A DNA stretch of 64,000 bases from Iodobacter fluviatilis (GCF_900451195.1 NZ_UGHR01000001.1:1364001-1428000), one strand, 5' to 3'; counted from the first letter of the stretch, positions 34,672-45,137 are shown. The notes: a model not told the origin generated them from the sequence alone. Numbers and translations: made by a program.

Positions 34672-35960
34672 TGAAGCCTTTACGACTCTTGCGCCGTCAA
34701 GCCAATCCATTGCGTTTGTCTGGCCCGATTGTCGAAGCAGTTTTGCCTGGGGTGGTTGTAGGGGAAATCTGTGAGATATACCGGAGCTGGCAGGATTCTT
34801 CATGTGTCGCTCGTGCTCAAGTGCTTGGTTTTAATCAAGAACGCACAATTCTGAGTTTAATTGGCAATGCTCAAGGTTTGTCCCGTGAGCTGGTATTGCA
34901 GCCTACAGGGGCAGGCTTACAAGTTGAGGTGGGCGATTTCTTACTAGGTTCTGTGCTAGACCCCTCGGGCAAGATGGTCGAGCGTTTTGTTGAAGCATCC
35001 AATGGCAGAAGGGAGTGGCGCTCTATTGAGGCGACTCCGCCAAGCTATGCAGAGCGGGTAGGGATACAACAGCCTTTTGTTTCAGGTGTAAGGGCCATTG
35101 ATGGCTTGCTTACCTGTGGCGATGGGCAACGGGTAGGTATTTTTGCATCAGCAGGCTGTGGAAAAACAATGCTGATGAATATGCTCATCGAGCAGGCAGA
35201 TGCCGATGTATTTGTGATTGGCTTAATTGGTGAGCGGGGGCGCGAGGTGACCGAGTTTACCGAGGAGTTACGCCGATCAGGCCGCCATCATCAGTGCGTC
35301 TTGGTTTACGCCACCTCGGATTTTTCTTCTCTGGATCGTTGTAATGCAGCGCTATTGGCGACAACGGTTGCGGAGTATTTCCGCGATCAGGGCAAAAATG
35401 TAGTGCTTTTCCTTGATTCAATCACCCGATATGCACGGGCTTTACGTGATGTGGCCTTGGCTGCCGGGCAAGCACCGGCACGCCGTGGCTATCCCGCATC
35501 GGTATTTGATTCCTTACCCAGATTGCTGGAGCGCCCAGGTCAAACTCAGAAAGGCTGTATGACGGCTTTTTATACGGTGCTATTAGAAAGTGACGATGAG
35601 CCTGATCCTATTGCGGATGAAATTCGTTCTATTTTGGATGGTCATATTTATCTTAGCCGTAAGTTAGCAGCACAAAATCATTATCCGGCGATTGATGTTT
35701 TACGCAGTGTCAGCCGAGTGGCTGGGCGGGTAAGTAGTCCAGAGCATCAGCGCCTAGCGAGCGAGCTAAGGGGCGTATTAGCAAGGTTGGAAGATTTGCA
35801 GGTGTTTCTTGATTTGGGTGAATACAAAGCTGGAGAGAATGCAGAAAACGATCGTGCAATCAATAAACGCTCTGCGATACAAAGCTGGTTACGCCAGCCC
35901 TTAGATGAAGGGAGTTCATTTGAAATGACCTTGCGAGCGATGCATGAGATTGCTGCATAA
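34671..35960 (+). CDS. sctN: T3SS ATPase SctN (InvC)
   Basis: 429 residues, F1-beta-like ATPase that strips chaperones and unfolds substrates. Walker [10 protein letters not shown] (about 159-167), [13 protein letters not shown], Walker [15 protein letters not shown], and the [20 protein letters not shown] segment. The C-terminal SRVAGRV and helical domain bind substrates. Coupled to invB and overlapping sctO. Confidence 0.97.
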   Translation: MKPLRLLRRQANPLRLSGPIVEAVLPGVVVGEICEIYRSWQDSSCVARAQVLGFNQERTILSLIGNAQGLSRELVLQPTGAGLQVEVGDFLLGSVLDPSGKMVERFVEASNGRREWRSIEATPPSYAERVGIQQPFVSGVRAIDGLLTCGDGQRVGIFASAGCGKTMLMNMLIEQADADVFVIGLIGERGREVTEFTEELRRSGRHHQCVLVYATSDFSSLDRCNAALLATTVAEYFRDQGKNVVLFLDSITRYARALRDVALAAGQAPARRGYPASVFDSLPRLLERPGQTQKGCMTAFYTVLLESDDEPDPIADEIRSILDGHIYLSRKLAAQNHYPAIDVLRSVSRVAGRVSSPEHQRLASELRGVLARLEDLQVFLDLGEYKAGENAENDRAINKRSAIQSWLRQPLDEGSSFEMTLRAMHEIAA

Positions 35961-36399
35961 GTTAACGGGCTTATTACGGCGTTGTGTGGTGAGCCAGCAG
36001 CGTTGTGATACGCGGCTCGCTCAATTGATTCAGCAGTGGCAGGTATTGTCTGCGGAGCTAGATGGCTTAGATGCACAGCGTAGTGCAATAAAACAGCTAT
36101 TGCATTCGAAGCGGCCACAGGGCTGCGTTATGAATCGTGGTGAGTTATTTGCGATGCAACGTCGTTTGGCGGTGTTACGGCGGCAATTACATCTGCTTGA
36201 TTTTCAAGAAGGCAGAGTGCGCGAACAGCAGCAGCTTCTGCAAACAGAAAAAGAGGCTGTTTTATTGCAGCGTCAGTACTGGCTACGCAAGCAGGATAAG
36301 TACGAACGCTGGGGAAAAATACAGCAACAAGCATGGCGTTTGTATCAATTACGCCAGGAAGATTCTGAGGCGCAGGAGCGAGTGACATGGGGCAAATAG
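35944..36399 (+). CDS. sctO: T3SS ATPase stalk SctO (InvI/SpaM)
   Basis: 151 residues, almost entirely a long Arg/Gln/Leu-rich alpha-helical coiled coil. It connects the SctN ATPase to the SctV gate. ATG 35944 overlaps sctN, and its end overlaps sctP. Identification by coiled-coil nature, size and invariant position. Confidence 0.88.
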   Translation: MRLLHKLTGLLRRCVVSQQRCDTRLAQLIQQWQVLSAELDGLDAQRSAIKQLLHSKRPQGCVMNRGELFAMQRRLAVLRRQLHLLDFQEGRVREQQQLLQTEKEAVLLQRQYWLRKQDKYERWGKIQQQAWRLYQLRQEDSEAQERVTWGK

Positions 36400-37814
36400 T
36401 AGCGACAGCAGGGATAAAAACTGGGGCCGTTGTTGTTTCGGAACCAAGTAGTTTATTAAGTGAGTTTGCTACTCAGCTTGGTAAACAGAAGAAGAAAAAA
36501 GGCTTAGAGGTAGCAGGTGAAGCTGTAGTACCCCCTCCTCCCATTTTAGTCGATGAAAAACCCTTGGCACTGCATCTGGGGACCAAAACGGTGAATAAGC
36601 TACAGGCGCAAGGTGAAGTGCATGGGCAGAAAAACGGCGCTTCTAGTGCAAGAGTAGATCATCCATTACGCAGTTTAGTAAGAGAGTCTGGATCACAGGC
36701 TATAGCAGATGGTATGTCGGTATTAAATGGCCAGCAGTTAAAGACGGGCAAGTCTCGTGAGCGCTTTAGTGCTGATTCCTTGGTGGGTGAGGCTAATAAA
36801 GCAGCGGCACGCCCATCCGATATTTTAGCCCCATCGCTTCCCTTTCAGGCAGTGGCTGACCTTGCAAGTATGCAGGCTTTAAATGATCAGCCGCTCAAGA
36901 CGGGTAAGCCGCGTGTGCGCCCTGTCTCTGATTCCTTGCAGGGCGAGGGCAACAAAATTTGTGCATCTTCATCAGAAGTTTCAGATGGAGTATTTCGCGC
37001 TTCAACAGTGAGCACAGCTAGCGAAGTAATTTCACACTCATTAGCAGCCGTTGCCCCAGAGGGGGCAATGGCTGCCGAGCAGGGAGCGCCATTGAGGAGT
37101 GCGAAAGTCGCTACTCCAGATATGGGCAAAGATCATTTGCTATCTAAGCAAGAGCAGATGCTTGCAGCATCCTTTGTCAAGGATGAAGGAAGTTTTGTAT
37201 CACGGGCACCTGCTGAGGAAGCCCATAGTGCATCTTCATCAGAAGTTTCAGATGGGGAGTTTCGCGCTTCAACAGAGAGCACAGCCAGTAAAGTAATTTC
37301 ACCCCCATTAGCAGCCGTTGACCCAGAGAGGGTAATGACTACCGAGCAGGGAGCGCCATTGAAGAGTGCGAAAGTCACTACTCCAGATACGGACGAAGAT
37401 CATTTGCTATCTGAGCAAGAGCAGATGCTTGCAGCATCCTTTGCCAAGGGTGAAAAAAGTTTTATATCACGGGAGCCTGCTAAGGAAGCCCATATTGCAA
37501 ATCTTCGTGCAAAGAGTGAGGACGTTCTCAGCCAAGGAGCGAGCGATGTTGCAGTAGCAGATCAACAGCCTGATGGCCAGATGCTCTATCGTTTTAATCG
37601 CTGGGGAGATGGACACTCAGTCCGTATTCAGGCGCAGTCGCAAGAAGGAAATCTGCAGCTTGAATTGCAACCCTCCAATACCTTTGTGCAGGATCGTTTG
37701 CACCATCACTTGCAACACATCGATAACACTGAGCATTGGACCTTATTGGGTGATTCTGAGCAGCAAAAAGATCAGCAACAGAGCCAAGACCCGCAGGATA
37801 AGGAAAACGAGTGA
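36387..37814 (+). CDS. sctP: T3SS needle-length ruler SctP (InvJ/SpaN)
   Basis: 475 residues, longer than the 336-residue InvJ. Disordered, Ser/Ala/Glu-rich body with short repeats (LKTGKSRERFSADSL / LKTGKPRVRPVSDSL) and an exact-register 89-residue duplication (DNA 36961-37227 and 37228 to about 37494, starting ASSSEVSDG). The C-terminal domain (DGHSVRIQAQSQEGNLQLELQPS) is the conserved part of the SpaN/type III hook-length family that triggers the substrate switch. The ruler middle sets needle length in the family, so the duplication predicts a longer needle. Confidence 0.88.
   Translation: MGQIVATAGIKTGAVVVSEPSSLLSEFATQLGKQKKKKGLEVAGEAVVPPPPILVDEKPLALHLGTKTVNKLQAQGEVHGQKNGASSARVDHPLRSLVRESGSQAIADGMSVLNGQQLKTGKSRERFSADSLVGEANKAAARPSDILAPSLPFQAVADLASMQALNDQPLKTGKPRVRPVSDSLQGEGNKICASSSEVSDGVFRASTVSTASEVISHSLAAVAPEGAMAAEQGAPLRSAKVATPDMGKDHLLSKQEQMLAASFVKDEGSFVSRAPAEEAHSASSSEVSDGEFRASTESTASKVISPPLAAVDPERVMTTEQGAPLKSAKVTTPDTDEDHLLSEQEQMLAASFAKGEKSFISREPAKEAHIANLRAKSEDVLSQGASDVAVADQQPDGQMLYRFNRWGDGHSVRIQAQSQEGNLQLELQPSNTFVQDRLHHHLQHIDNTEHWTLLGDSEQQKDQQQSQDPQDKENE
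36961..37494 (+). repeat. 267-bp in-frame tandem duplication in sctP
   Basis: Two adjacent copies (36961-37227, 37228 to about 37494) share GTGCATCTTCATCAGAAGTT at their starts and closely similar sequence throughout (for example GCAGGGAGCGCCATTGA and GAGCAGATGCTTGCAGCATC). The unit is 89 codons. Confidence 0.9.
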
Positions 37815-38707
37815 ATGCATTGGGATTGCGCCAGCTAACAAGTACAGAGCAAGCGTGGCAGCAAGCGCAAAAAGGTTGGCAAGCACAAGGCATTGAGGTG
37901 AGCTTTGGCTTGCCTGATGTGGACGCATGTCATGTTTTCTCTGTTGATGGAGGACGTTGGCAAGGCCTGCTGAGTCTGCACGAATGGCTATCATGTGTTT
38001 CACCTGCTTTGGCTGAGATATTGGGCTCAACAGGTGATGATGGGCAGTTGCAGGCTCTTTTTATGGCGACCCCTCGTCCCTTGGAATTCGCCGCTACTGA
38101 GTTAGCTTACGATAGTTTACAACTTGGTCAAAAATCCCAGATACCAGCCTCAGCCATGCTGTGTTTGAAGACGCCGCAAGGGCGAGTATGGCTGACGGAT
38201 ATCCCTGCAGTGATGAAAGGTCAGGATAAGTTAGATCCTGCATGGCTGCTCACTTTGCCCGTGCAATTAATATTTGAAATTGGCTGCAGCAAGCTGAGCC
38301 AGCGAGCAAAAGCACGCTTGGGCGTGGGGGATGTATTGCTTATTTCTGAAGAAACGCATTGGGTTAAAAGCTGCGATGTGAGGATAGGCCGCTATTGGCA
38401 AAATGAGGATGGAATCATGATTGAAAGAGAAGACGAGGCACATCTTGCTACGCCTACTGAAATCCCAGATTTACTGGCAGAGCTGCCGCTACGTTTGGAA
38501 TTTATTTTGCAGCAAAGTACGGTCAGTCTGTCCGAGCTAGGCGATTTATATCTTGGACAATTACTGCCCTTACTTCCAGATGCGGAGAAGCAGATTGAAG
38601 TGAAGACCAATGGCGTATTGATTGCGCGTGGCGAGTTAGTTCTGGTGGATGGTCGTTTGGGAGTGGAGCTGTTAGAGATACAGCAAGAGGTTTTGCATGT
38701 CGAATGA
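37811..38707 (+). CDS. sctQ: T3SS C-ring/sorting-platform protein SctQ (SpaO)
   Basis: 298 residues from GTG 37811, overlapping the sctP stop. Cytoplasmic pod protein with two SPOA domains: one around residues 145-200, and the C-terminal one (LLAELPLRLEFILQQSTVSLSELGDLYLGQLL, about 218-285). An internal ATG at 38417 with GAGG eight bases upstream would yield the short C-terminal SctQ form known in the family. End overlaps sctR. Confidence 0.93.
   Translation: MNALGLRQLTSTEQAWQQAQKGWQAQGIEVSFGLPDVDACHVFSVDGGRWQGLLSLHEWLSCVSPALAEILGSTGDDGQLQALFMATPRPLEFAATELAYDSLQLGQKSQIPASAMLCLKTPQGRVWLTDIPAVMKGQDKLDPAWLLTLPVQLIFEIGCSKLSQRAKARLGVGDVLLISEETHWVKSCDVRIGRYWQNEDGIMIEREDEAHLATPTEIPDLLAELPLRLEFILQQSTVSLSELGDLYLGQLLPLLPDAEKQIEVKTNGVLIARGELVLVDGRLGVELLEIQQEVLHVE
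38417..38707 (+). CDS. predicted short form of SctQ from an internal start
   Basis: In-frame ATG at 38417 (MIEREDEAHLATP), with GAGG at 38405-38408 and spacing of eight bases, predicts a 96-residue product covering just the last SPOA domain. Family knowledge: SpaO, YscQ and SsaQ genes make such a short product, which stabilises the full-length protein. Predicted from spacing and frame only. Confidence 0.5.
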   Translation: MIEREDEAHLATPTEIPDLLAELPLRLEFILQQSTVSLSELGDLYLGQLLPLLPDAEKQIEVKTNGVLIARGELVLVDGRLGVELLEIQQEVLHVE

Positions 38708-39356
38708 CATCTCGATGATTGCGCTGCTCGCGTTTTCTACGCTGCTGCCGTTTCTGATTGCCTCTGGGACGTGTTTTATTAAGTTCTCTATCGTATTTGT
38801 GATGGTACGCAATGCCTTGGGGCTGCAACAAGTGCCATCAAATATGACGTTGAATGGCATTGCTCTACTTTTATCTATGTTTGTTATGACGCCAGTAATG
38901 AAAGATGCATATGAAGTTTATCGTGACGACAATATCAACTTTAGCAGTGTTGAGTCGGTTAGCTATTTTGCAGAAAACGGGTTGGATAGCTATCGCGGTT
39001 ATTTAAAAAAATATGCAGATCCAGAGCTGACTCGTTTCTTTGAAAAAGCACAGGCAGACCGTGCAACGCGGGATGGCGAAGTGGTTGCCATCGATGATAA
39101 GCCCTCCATTTTGGCCTTATTACCTGCTTATGCGCTGAGTGAGATCAAGAGCGCTTTTAAAATTGGTTTTTATCTGTATCTCCCCTTTGTGGTCGTCGAT
39201 ATGGTGATCTCCTGCATATTACTTGCGCTGGGGATGATGATGATGAGCCCGGTGACCATTTCTGTGCCAATTAAACTGGTGTTGTTTGTTGCGCTTGATG
39301 GCTGGACTCTGCTCTCCAAAGGGCTTGTGTTGCAATACTTAGACCTTGCAACGTAG
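38697..39356 (+). CDS. sctR: T3SS export apparatus protein SctR (SpaP)
   Basis: 219 residues, inner membrane, forms the pentameric core of the export gate. FliP signature features: IASGTCFIKFSIVFVMVRNALGLQQVPSN near the N-terminus, a periplasmic loop, and SAFKIGFYLYLPFVVVDMVISCILLALGMMMMSP. Normal length. Confidence 0.97.
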   Translation: MSNDISMIALLAFSTLLPFLIASGTCFIKFSIVFVMVRNALGLQQVPSNMTLNGIALLLSMFVMTPVMKDAYEVYRDDNINFSSVESVSYFAENGLDSYRGYLKKYADPELTRFFEKAQADRATRDGEVVAIDDKPSILALLPAYALSEIKSAFKIGFYLYLPFVVVDMVISCILLALGMMMMSPVTISVPIKLVLFVALDGWTLLSKGLVLQYLDLAT

Positions 39357-39383
39357 ACAATCTGGCCTAACAGGGGAAAGAAA

Positions 39384-39644
39384 ATGAATGATCTGGTATT
39401 TGCAGGAAACCGGGCGCTGTACTTGGTGTTATTACTTTCGGCTTGGCCGATTATTGTTGCAACCGTTGTGGGCCTGTTAATTGGTTTGTTTCAAACCGTG
39501 ACTCAGTTACAGGAACAAACCTTACCCTTTGGTTTTAAATTATTAAGCGTAATTCTGTGCCTGTTTCTGCTATCAGGATGGTATGGCGAAACCTTGCTCG
39601 ATTTCGGTCGGGAAGTTTTCAGGATGGCGTTGGATCAACACTAG
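39384..39644 (+). CDS. sctS: T3SS export apparatus protein SctS (SpaQ)
   Basis: 86 residues, two membrane helices ([28 protein letters not shown] and [22 protein letters not shown]) with the LQEQTLPF loop of the FliQ family. GGGGAAAG precedes ATG 39384. Its stop overlaps the sctT start (TAGTG). Confidence 0.96.
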   Translation: MNDLVFAGNRALYLVLLLSAWPIIVATVVGLLIGLFQTVTQLQEQTLPFGFKLLSVILCLFLLSGWYGETLLDFGREVFRMALDQH

Positions 39645-40408
39645 TGCAATACGGTCTCTTTTTTAATGTTCATGATTGGCTGGCCGCTGCAGCGCTAGGT
39701 TTTGCTCGAGTGGCCCCTATCTTTTTTATGCTCCCATTTTTTAATAGCAATGTGTTGACAGGCGTGATGCGTATTTCGGTTTCAATGCTTGTCGCCATGA
39801 GCTTGTGGCCTTATCCATTGGGGGGCTTGCCTGAGTTTAATTCCCTCTGGTATTTGGGCATGATTGCCAAAGAAGTCATGGTGGGCGTTTTACTTGGATG
39901 TTTACTGACTTGGCCTTTTTGGGTTTTTCATGCTTTAGGCAGCATTATCGATAACCAACGTGGCGCAACAATTAGCAGCAGTATGGATCCCGCCAATGGC
40001 GTTGACACGTCTGAATTAGCCAATTTATTTAATTTATTTGCTGCGGTGGTCTATCTGCAAGGCGGGGGCATGTCCCTGCTGCTAGAGGTGATTACCAAAA
40101 GTTATCAGCTGTGTGATCCCTTAGGAAATGGCGCCCTAGCATTGACCCCCACATTGTCAATACTGACCAAGGTAATGGCTAAAGCACTGGTATTAGCCAG
40201 CCCAGTTGTGGCTGCCTTATTACTCTCAGAGATTGCTTTGGGACTATTGTCGCGTTTTGCGCCTCAAATGAATGCATTTTCAATTTCTTTGACCATTAAA
40301 AGTGCAATTGCTTTGCTGATTTTGCTTTTATATTTCTCACCGGTATTGCCTAGCATGGTTGGCGAGCTTAGTTTGCAGCCTGAAGCGCTTTCTGTGTGGT
40401 TCCGCTAA
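39644..40408 (+). CDS. sctT: T3SS export apparatus protein SctT (SpaR)
   Basis: 254 residues from GTG 39644, which shares one base with the sctS stop. The frame reaches back to 39557 but would bury sctS. Inner membrane, FliR family: GFARVAPIFFMLPFF, a YLGMIAKEVMVGVLLG helix, GSIIDNQRGATISSSMDP and four to five further hydrophobic helices. Length close to SpaR. Confidence 0.94.
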   Translation: MQYGLFFNVHDWLAAAALGFARVAPIFFMLPFFNSNVLTGVMRISVSMLVAMSLWPYPLGGLPEFNSLWYLGMIAKEVMVGVLLGCLLTWPFWVFHALGSIIDNQRGATISSSMDPANGVDTSELANLFNLFAAVVYLQGGGMSLLLEVITKSYQLCDPLGNGALALTPTLSILTKVMAKALVLASPVVAALLLSEIALGLLSRFAPQMNAFSISLTIKSAIALLILLLYFSPVLPSMVGELSLQPEALSVWFR

Positions 40409-41482
40409 ATGTCTTCTGAAAAAACAGAAAAACCCACGTCAAAACACCTGAAAGATGCTGCAAAAAAAGGTCAGACTTTCAAAAGCCGTGATTTGATTGT
40501 CGCTTTGCTGACGATGGCAGGTGTTCTTTATATCGTGTCCGCAGCATCCTTAGTTGAGCTGATGTCGGTCTATTCGCAGTTGATTGCAGGCGGTTTTCAG
40601 CAGGATATACAAAGCTATAGCGCAGGGATTTTATGGATAGGTGTAAAGCTCATGCTGCCTATTCTTCTATTGTGTGTGGTGGCTACCGCACTGCCTTCAT
40701 TATTATTCAGTGGTTTTGTGCTGGCGACCGAAGCGCTCAAGCTTAATCTTGATGCACTTAATCCTGTTAATGGCTTTAAAAAACTATTCAGCCTGAGAAC
40801 AGTTAAAGACCTTATTAAGTCTTTATTGTATCTACTTAGCTTTGCTGTATCGATTTACGTGGTATGGCATAACAAGCGGGGTCTGTTATTTGCTCAACTC
40901 AGTGGTGGTCCGCTGGATATGGCTGTTATCTGGCGGGAATTGCTACTTTCCTTAGTACTTACCTGCATGGGATGCATCGTGCTTATTTTAGTGCTGGATG
41001 CGCTAGCTGAATTTTTTCTTCATATGAAAGATATGAAAATGGATAAGCAGCAGGTTAAGAGCGAGCATAAAGAGCAGGATGGTAATCCGGAGATTAAATC
41101 CAAACGGCGTGAAGTCCATCAGGAAATTCTTTCTGAGCAAATTAAATCAGATGTGAGTAATTCACGGTTTATTGTCGCGAATCCAACCCATATTGCTATT
41201 GGTATTTTTTATAAGCCGGAAATTATTGGTATCCCCTTTATTTCGCTTATTGAAACCAATCAGCGTGCATTGGCTGTTCGAGCATATGCCAAGAAAGTAG
41301 GTGTACCTGTGATTCGCAATATCTCATTAGCACGTCGTATTTTAAAGACGCATCGCCGCTACTCTTTTATTCAAGAGGGGGAAATTGAAGAAGTATTGCG
41401 TCTCTTATCTTGGCTCGATCAAGTAGAGAATGCTGACAAAAATGCATTACCTTTGGATTCCCCTTTAGACGCTCCAAAATAA
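40409..41482 (+). CDS. sctU: T3SS autocleaving switch protein SctU (SpaS)
   Basis: 357 residues, inner membrane. Four membrane helices within residues 25-205, then the cytoplasmic domain with the autoproteolysis motif NPTH (258-261, in FIVANPTHIAIG). SEKTEKPTSKHLKDAAKKGQ is the family N-terminus. Controls the switch from needle to translocator export. Last gene of the inv/spa operon. Confidence 0.97.
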   Translation: MSSEKTEKPTSKHLKDAAKKGQTFKSRDLIVALLTMAGVLYIVSAASLVELMSVYSQLIAGGFQQDIQSYSAGILWIGVKLMLPILLLCVVATALPSLLFSGFVLATEALKLNLDALNPVNGFKKLFSLRTVKDLIKSLLYLLSFAVSIYVVWHNKRGLLFAQLSGGPLDMAVIWRELLLSLVLTCMGCIVLILVLDALAEFFLHMKDMKMDKQQVKSEHKEQDGNPEIKSKRREVHQEILSEQIKSDVSNSRFIVANPTHIAIGIFYKPEIIGIPFISLIETNQRALAVRAYAKKVGVPVIRNISLARRILKTHRRYSFIQEGEIEEVLRLLSWLDQVENADKNALPLDSPLDAPK

Positions 41483-41491
41483 TTCGTATTC

Positions 41492-41521
41492 GAGAGTCTG
41501 CTTTGCTTAAAGAAGACTCTT
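41492..41521 (+). terminator. stem-loop between sctU and sicA
   Basis: AGAGTCT pairs with AGACTCT across a 15-base loop, followed by TAATTAAA rather than a strict T-run. Probably a weak terminator or attenuator between the spa and sic/sip units. Confidence 0.4.
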
Positions 41522-41637
41522 AATTAAACAGATCAAAGCGCCCATGTGCGTGAGCGATTCTTGAATGTAGCAAACAATTTATTCATGTTTAATAGCTCAT
41601 CAGTTCAGTAGGGCTGATGATTAAAGGAGTGAGCTAA

Positions 41638-42135
<498 letters not shown>

Positions 42136-42137
42136 GT

Positions 42138-43883
42138 ATGAGTGAGTCAGGCGTAATTGGCCGCAGTGCCTATCAACAACACCCCTTGGCGGGAGCCGTA
42201 TTTGAGAAGGCTAGAGCCAGTGAGGATTATGTTAATACAGCGCAGAAAGCGGCGCAGGCGCTCTTTGCTGTGCGTGCTGGGCAGCTGGGGGAACGTACTG
42301 CGGTGAAAGGGGATTTAAATACCCCCGTGTTAACCCCCCCTAAGCAAGCTGTAGCAGAAGATGCAGTGAGCATGGATAAGTTGACGCTGTTGCTTGGGCA
42401 GTTGATGGAGCTGCTCGGAGATACTGCGTTGAGTGTTTTAGATGGGCGTTTGGCCTTATTTAAAGCCCTTCGTGAATCACAAACGAATGCGAATAAAGCG
42501 CTGCAGGAAAAATTTGATAACGCGATCAGCGAAATGGAAGGAGCACTTGAAGCAGCAAAGGCTGCAGAGGGTGATTACGAGGTTGCGCTAGAGGCCGCAA
42601 ACAATGCACAAAAGGCTGCAGCAGAGGCTGAAAGTGCATTAGCTGGGATGAGCCCAGATGATCCAGAGTATGAGGCCACAAAGGCTGCGCGTGATGAGGC
42701 GGTACTCAATGCCAATCAGGCAAAGAGTAGGGCAGATAGCGTAAAAGAAGTGTACGTCCAGGCAACTAAAACGGCCTCAGAAAAGACCAAGGCCGCGGAT
42801 AAAATAGCCGATGAGGTCAGAGCGCAGTGTGGGAATACACCCGCTGCCCGGCAGGCTCAAGAGGGGCACCTCACTGGGGTTGCTCGTATGACCTTACTGA
42901 TGGCGATGTTTGTAGAATTGGTTGGTAACAATGCCGAAGCTAGCCTTAACAATGATTTAGCCATTTTTGAGGCGATGCAGTCAGGTCGTATTAAAGAAAT
43001 GGAAAAGAACGCGGCAGAGTACGAGAAAGAAGTCAAAAAAGCAGAAGAGCTCAATAAAGTAATGGGCTGTGTGGGCAAAATTCTGGGCGCTCTGTTAACG
43101 ATTGTGTCTGTGGTAGGGGCTGCATTTACCGGCGGGGCAAGTCTGGCTCTGGCAGCGGTAGGTGTTGCTTTGATGGTGGCTGATACGGTGGTGAAAGCTG
43201 CGACTGGCGTTTCTTTTATGGAGGAAGCCATGAAGCCCATTATGGAAAAAATACTTAAACCATTAATGGAGCTGATTGGTAAGGCGATAAGTAATGCTTT
43301 AGAAAAGTTTGGTGTTGATAAAGAAACTGCTCAGATGGTGGGCTCGATTGTTGGTGCGATTGCCGCGGCGTTAGCGATGGTTGTTGTCATCGCTGCGGTT
43401 GCAGTAGTAGGGAAAAATGCTGCAGCCAAGCTGGCGAGCACCATAGGCAAAATGATGGGCGAGACCATGAAGAAGTTAGTCCCAAGTGTTCTAAAGGATC
43501 TGGCAAAGCAGTCGAGTAAAACACTGACTCAGGGCGTCTCTAGGCTAACTAAAAGCTTGGGGATGAAATCAGACAGCTTGGCCATTAAAAGCTATGGCAA
43601 TACGATGATTCAGGTTGCAACGGCTGGAGAAGTGGCAAACGGGGCTGCTCAGGCGGGGGGAGGGATTGCTCAAGGGGTATTTATTAAAAGAGCCGCCGAT
43701 GCAATGGCTTCTTTTACTCTGGCCCGCTTTGATATGGAAAAGATGGATAAGTGTTTAAAAGAGGCGGTGGAGGTTTTTGCTCAATCTCAATCTATCACTC
43801 AAGGGCTATTAGCTCAAATGTCTCAAACACTAGAAGCACATGACGCGACAGGTCGTGCAGTGCTGCGCAATAGTCACGCTTAA
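42138..43883 (+). CDS. sctE: T3SS pore-forming translocator SctE (SipB/IpaB-like)
   Basis: 581 residues, close to SipB. Long N-terminal coiled coil (about 115-230, Ala/Glu/Lys-rich), two hydrophobic hairpin segments (about 310-355, ILGALLTIVSVVGAAFTGGASLALAAVGVALMV; and about 400-425, SIVGAIAAALAMVVVIAAVAVVG), then a helical C-terminus. Inserted into the host membrane. Immediately follows its chaperone sicA. Confidence 0.95.
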   Translation: MSESGVIGRSAYQQHPLAGAVFEKARASEDYVNTAQKAAQALFAVRAGQLGERTAVKGDLNTPVLTPPKQAVAEDAVSMDKLTLLLGQLMELLGDTALSVLDGRLALFKALRESQTNANKALQEKFDNAISEMEGALEAAKAAEGDYEVALEAANNAQKAAAEAESALAGMSPDDPEYEATKAARDEAVLNANQAKSRADSVKEVYVQATKTASEKTKAADKIADEVRAQCGNTPAARQAQEGHLTGVARMTLLMAMFVELVGNNAEASLNNDLAIFEAMQSGRIKEMEKNAAEYEKEVKKAEELNKVMGCVGKILGALLTIVSVVGAAFTGGASLALAAVGVALMVADTVVKAATGVSFMEEAMKPIMEKILKPLMELIGKAISNALEKFGVDKETAQMVGSIVGAIAAALAMVVVIAAVAVVGKNAAAKLASTIGKMMGETMKKLVPSVLKDLAKQSSKTLTQGVSRLTKSLGMKSDSLAIKSYGNTMIQVATAGEVANGAAQAGGGIAQGVFIKRAADAMASFTLARFDMEKMDKCLKEAVEVFAQSQSITQGLLAQMSQTLEAHDATGRAVLRNSHA

Positions 43884-43894
43884 GGATATCAATC

Positions 43895-45121
43895 ATGGTC
43901 GCAATTAATAGCAGCATCATTTCCACGTTGCCACAGTCGAAAGCGTTTGCTCAGGATTTTTCAGCCGAAGTAAAAGGCACGGGTAAGTCTAAAGGCGCAG
44001 CCAGTACAGCAGATGTTCAGTTGGTACTGCGTGGGCAGTCTTCTGCCAAAGGCTTGTTAACCCCAGTGAATTCGGTTGGGGTGCCTGATTTAAAGCCACC
44101 CATGGTCTCTTTGAGTGAGGCACCTCCTCTCGATGAAATTAACCGAGTATTAACTGAAAAACTCAATAATGCCGATGGCGTTGCCAGCTTGGGCGGGTCG
44201 ATCGTCGTGCTGGAAAAACAAGTGCAAGCATGGCAGAAAGAAGCCAAAGCAAGCCCTTCTTTTGATATTTCTGGGCTGGGGAGTCGATCGAGTGAGCTGA
44301 TGCAAAAACTGCTGGAGGTTGTGCAAGATAATCGCACTGCTGAAGCAAAGTTGGGAGGCAAAATGTCTGCGATTGAGGAGAAGCAAGCGCACAATGTTTC
44401 CGATTCGATCATAAAGGGAGGGTCGGATGCAATGTCTTATGCCATCGGAGGGAGTGTGGTGAGTATAGCCACTACGGTTGGTGGTGCTTCTCGGAAAAGC
44501 CAAGGCACGAGTATGGCGAAAGATACGCTTAAACATAATGGTGGCAAGGTGAGAGCGGCGGAGGGTGAATTAAGAAGTATGAGTTCTTCGTTAAAAACCG
44601 GCTCAGGTACGGTGATGGGTGGGGCCGATGCGCTGACCAGCGTGAAAGTGAAGCCGCAGGCAAAATCGCTGACTGAGGCTCAGGTTGTAGGTCATAAGAA
44701 TGACGCTACAGATCATGTTGAGTTAGCAAATAGTAGCCCTCAGCTTACCGCACAGCAGCAAGCCGCGCTGAAAGAGCAAACGGTGAACAAGCTGACTACA
44801 GAGCGCGATTTGAATCAGGATGCCATGCAGAAAAATTTGGCAAAAGCTGATGCAATCAAGAATCAAGGCGATATGGTGATGGGGCTGAGTATGATTTTCT
44901 CTAATGTGATTCGCGGTGTGGGGGATTTCTCGCAGGCTCATGCGCGTTCTACTGAGCACTTATCCCAGCAAGGGCAGAAGGTGGCGGGATCCTTGAATGA
45001 AGAATCAGGAACTCGTAAGCGTGAGCTAAATACTTTATTCCAAGATCTATTGAGACAGGTCACGGATATGGCCGCACAGACCATGTCGACCATGAATCAG
45101 ATGTTGAACAATAAAGTATAA
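43895..45121 (+). CDS. sctB: T3SS translocator SctB (SipC/IpaC-like)
   Basis: 408 residues, same size as SipC. One hydrophobic segment (about 175-195, AMSYAIGGSVVSIATTVGG) and a helical C-terminus (about 330-400) with a Q/S-rich MNQMLNNKV end. Forms the second half of the translocation pore; SipC also nucleates actin in Salmonella. Position between sipB and sipD. Confidence 0.92.
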   Translation: MVAINSSIISTLPQSKAFAQDFSAEVKGTGKSKGAASTADVQLVLRGQSSAKGLLTPVNSVGVPDLKPPMVSLSEAPPLDEINRVLTEKLNNADGVASLGGSIVVLEKQVQAWQKEAKASPSFDISGLGSRSSELMQKLLEVVQDNRTAEAKLGGKMSAIEEKQAHNVSDSIIKGGSDAMSYAIGGSVVSIATTVGGASRKSQGTSMAKDTLKHNGGKVRAAEGELRSMSSSLKTGSGTVMGGADALTSVKVKPQAKSLTEAQVVGHKNDATDHVELANSSPQLTAQQQAALKEQTVNKLTTERDLNQDAMQKNLAKADAIKNQGDMVMGLSMIFSNVIRGVGDFSQAHARSTEHLSQQGQKVAGSLNEESGTRKRELNTLFQDLLRQVTDMAAQTMSTMNQMLNNKV

Positions 45122-45137
45122 AACTTTATTTCTCGCT

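Noticed and set aside
39557-39643. Upstream extension of sctT
   Set aside because: Would overlap sctS by 88 bases in another frame and adds a non-conserved N-terminus; GTG 39644 overlapping the sctS stop fits the family.
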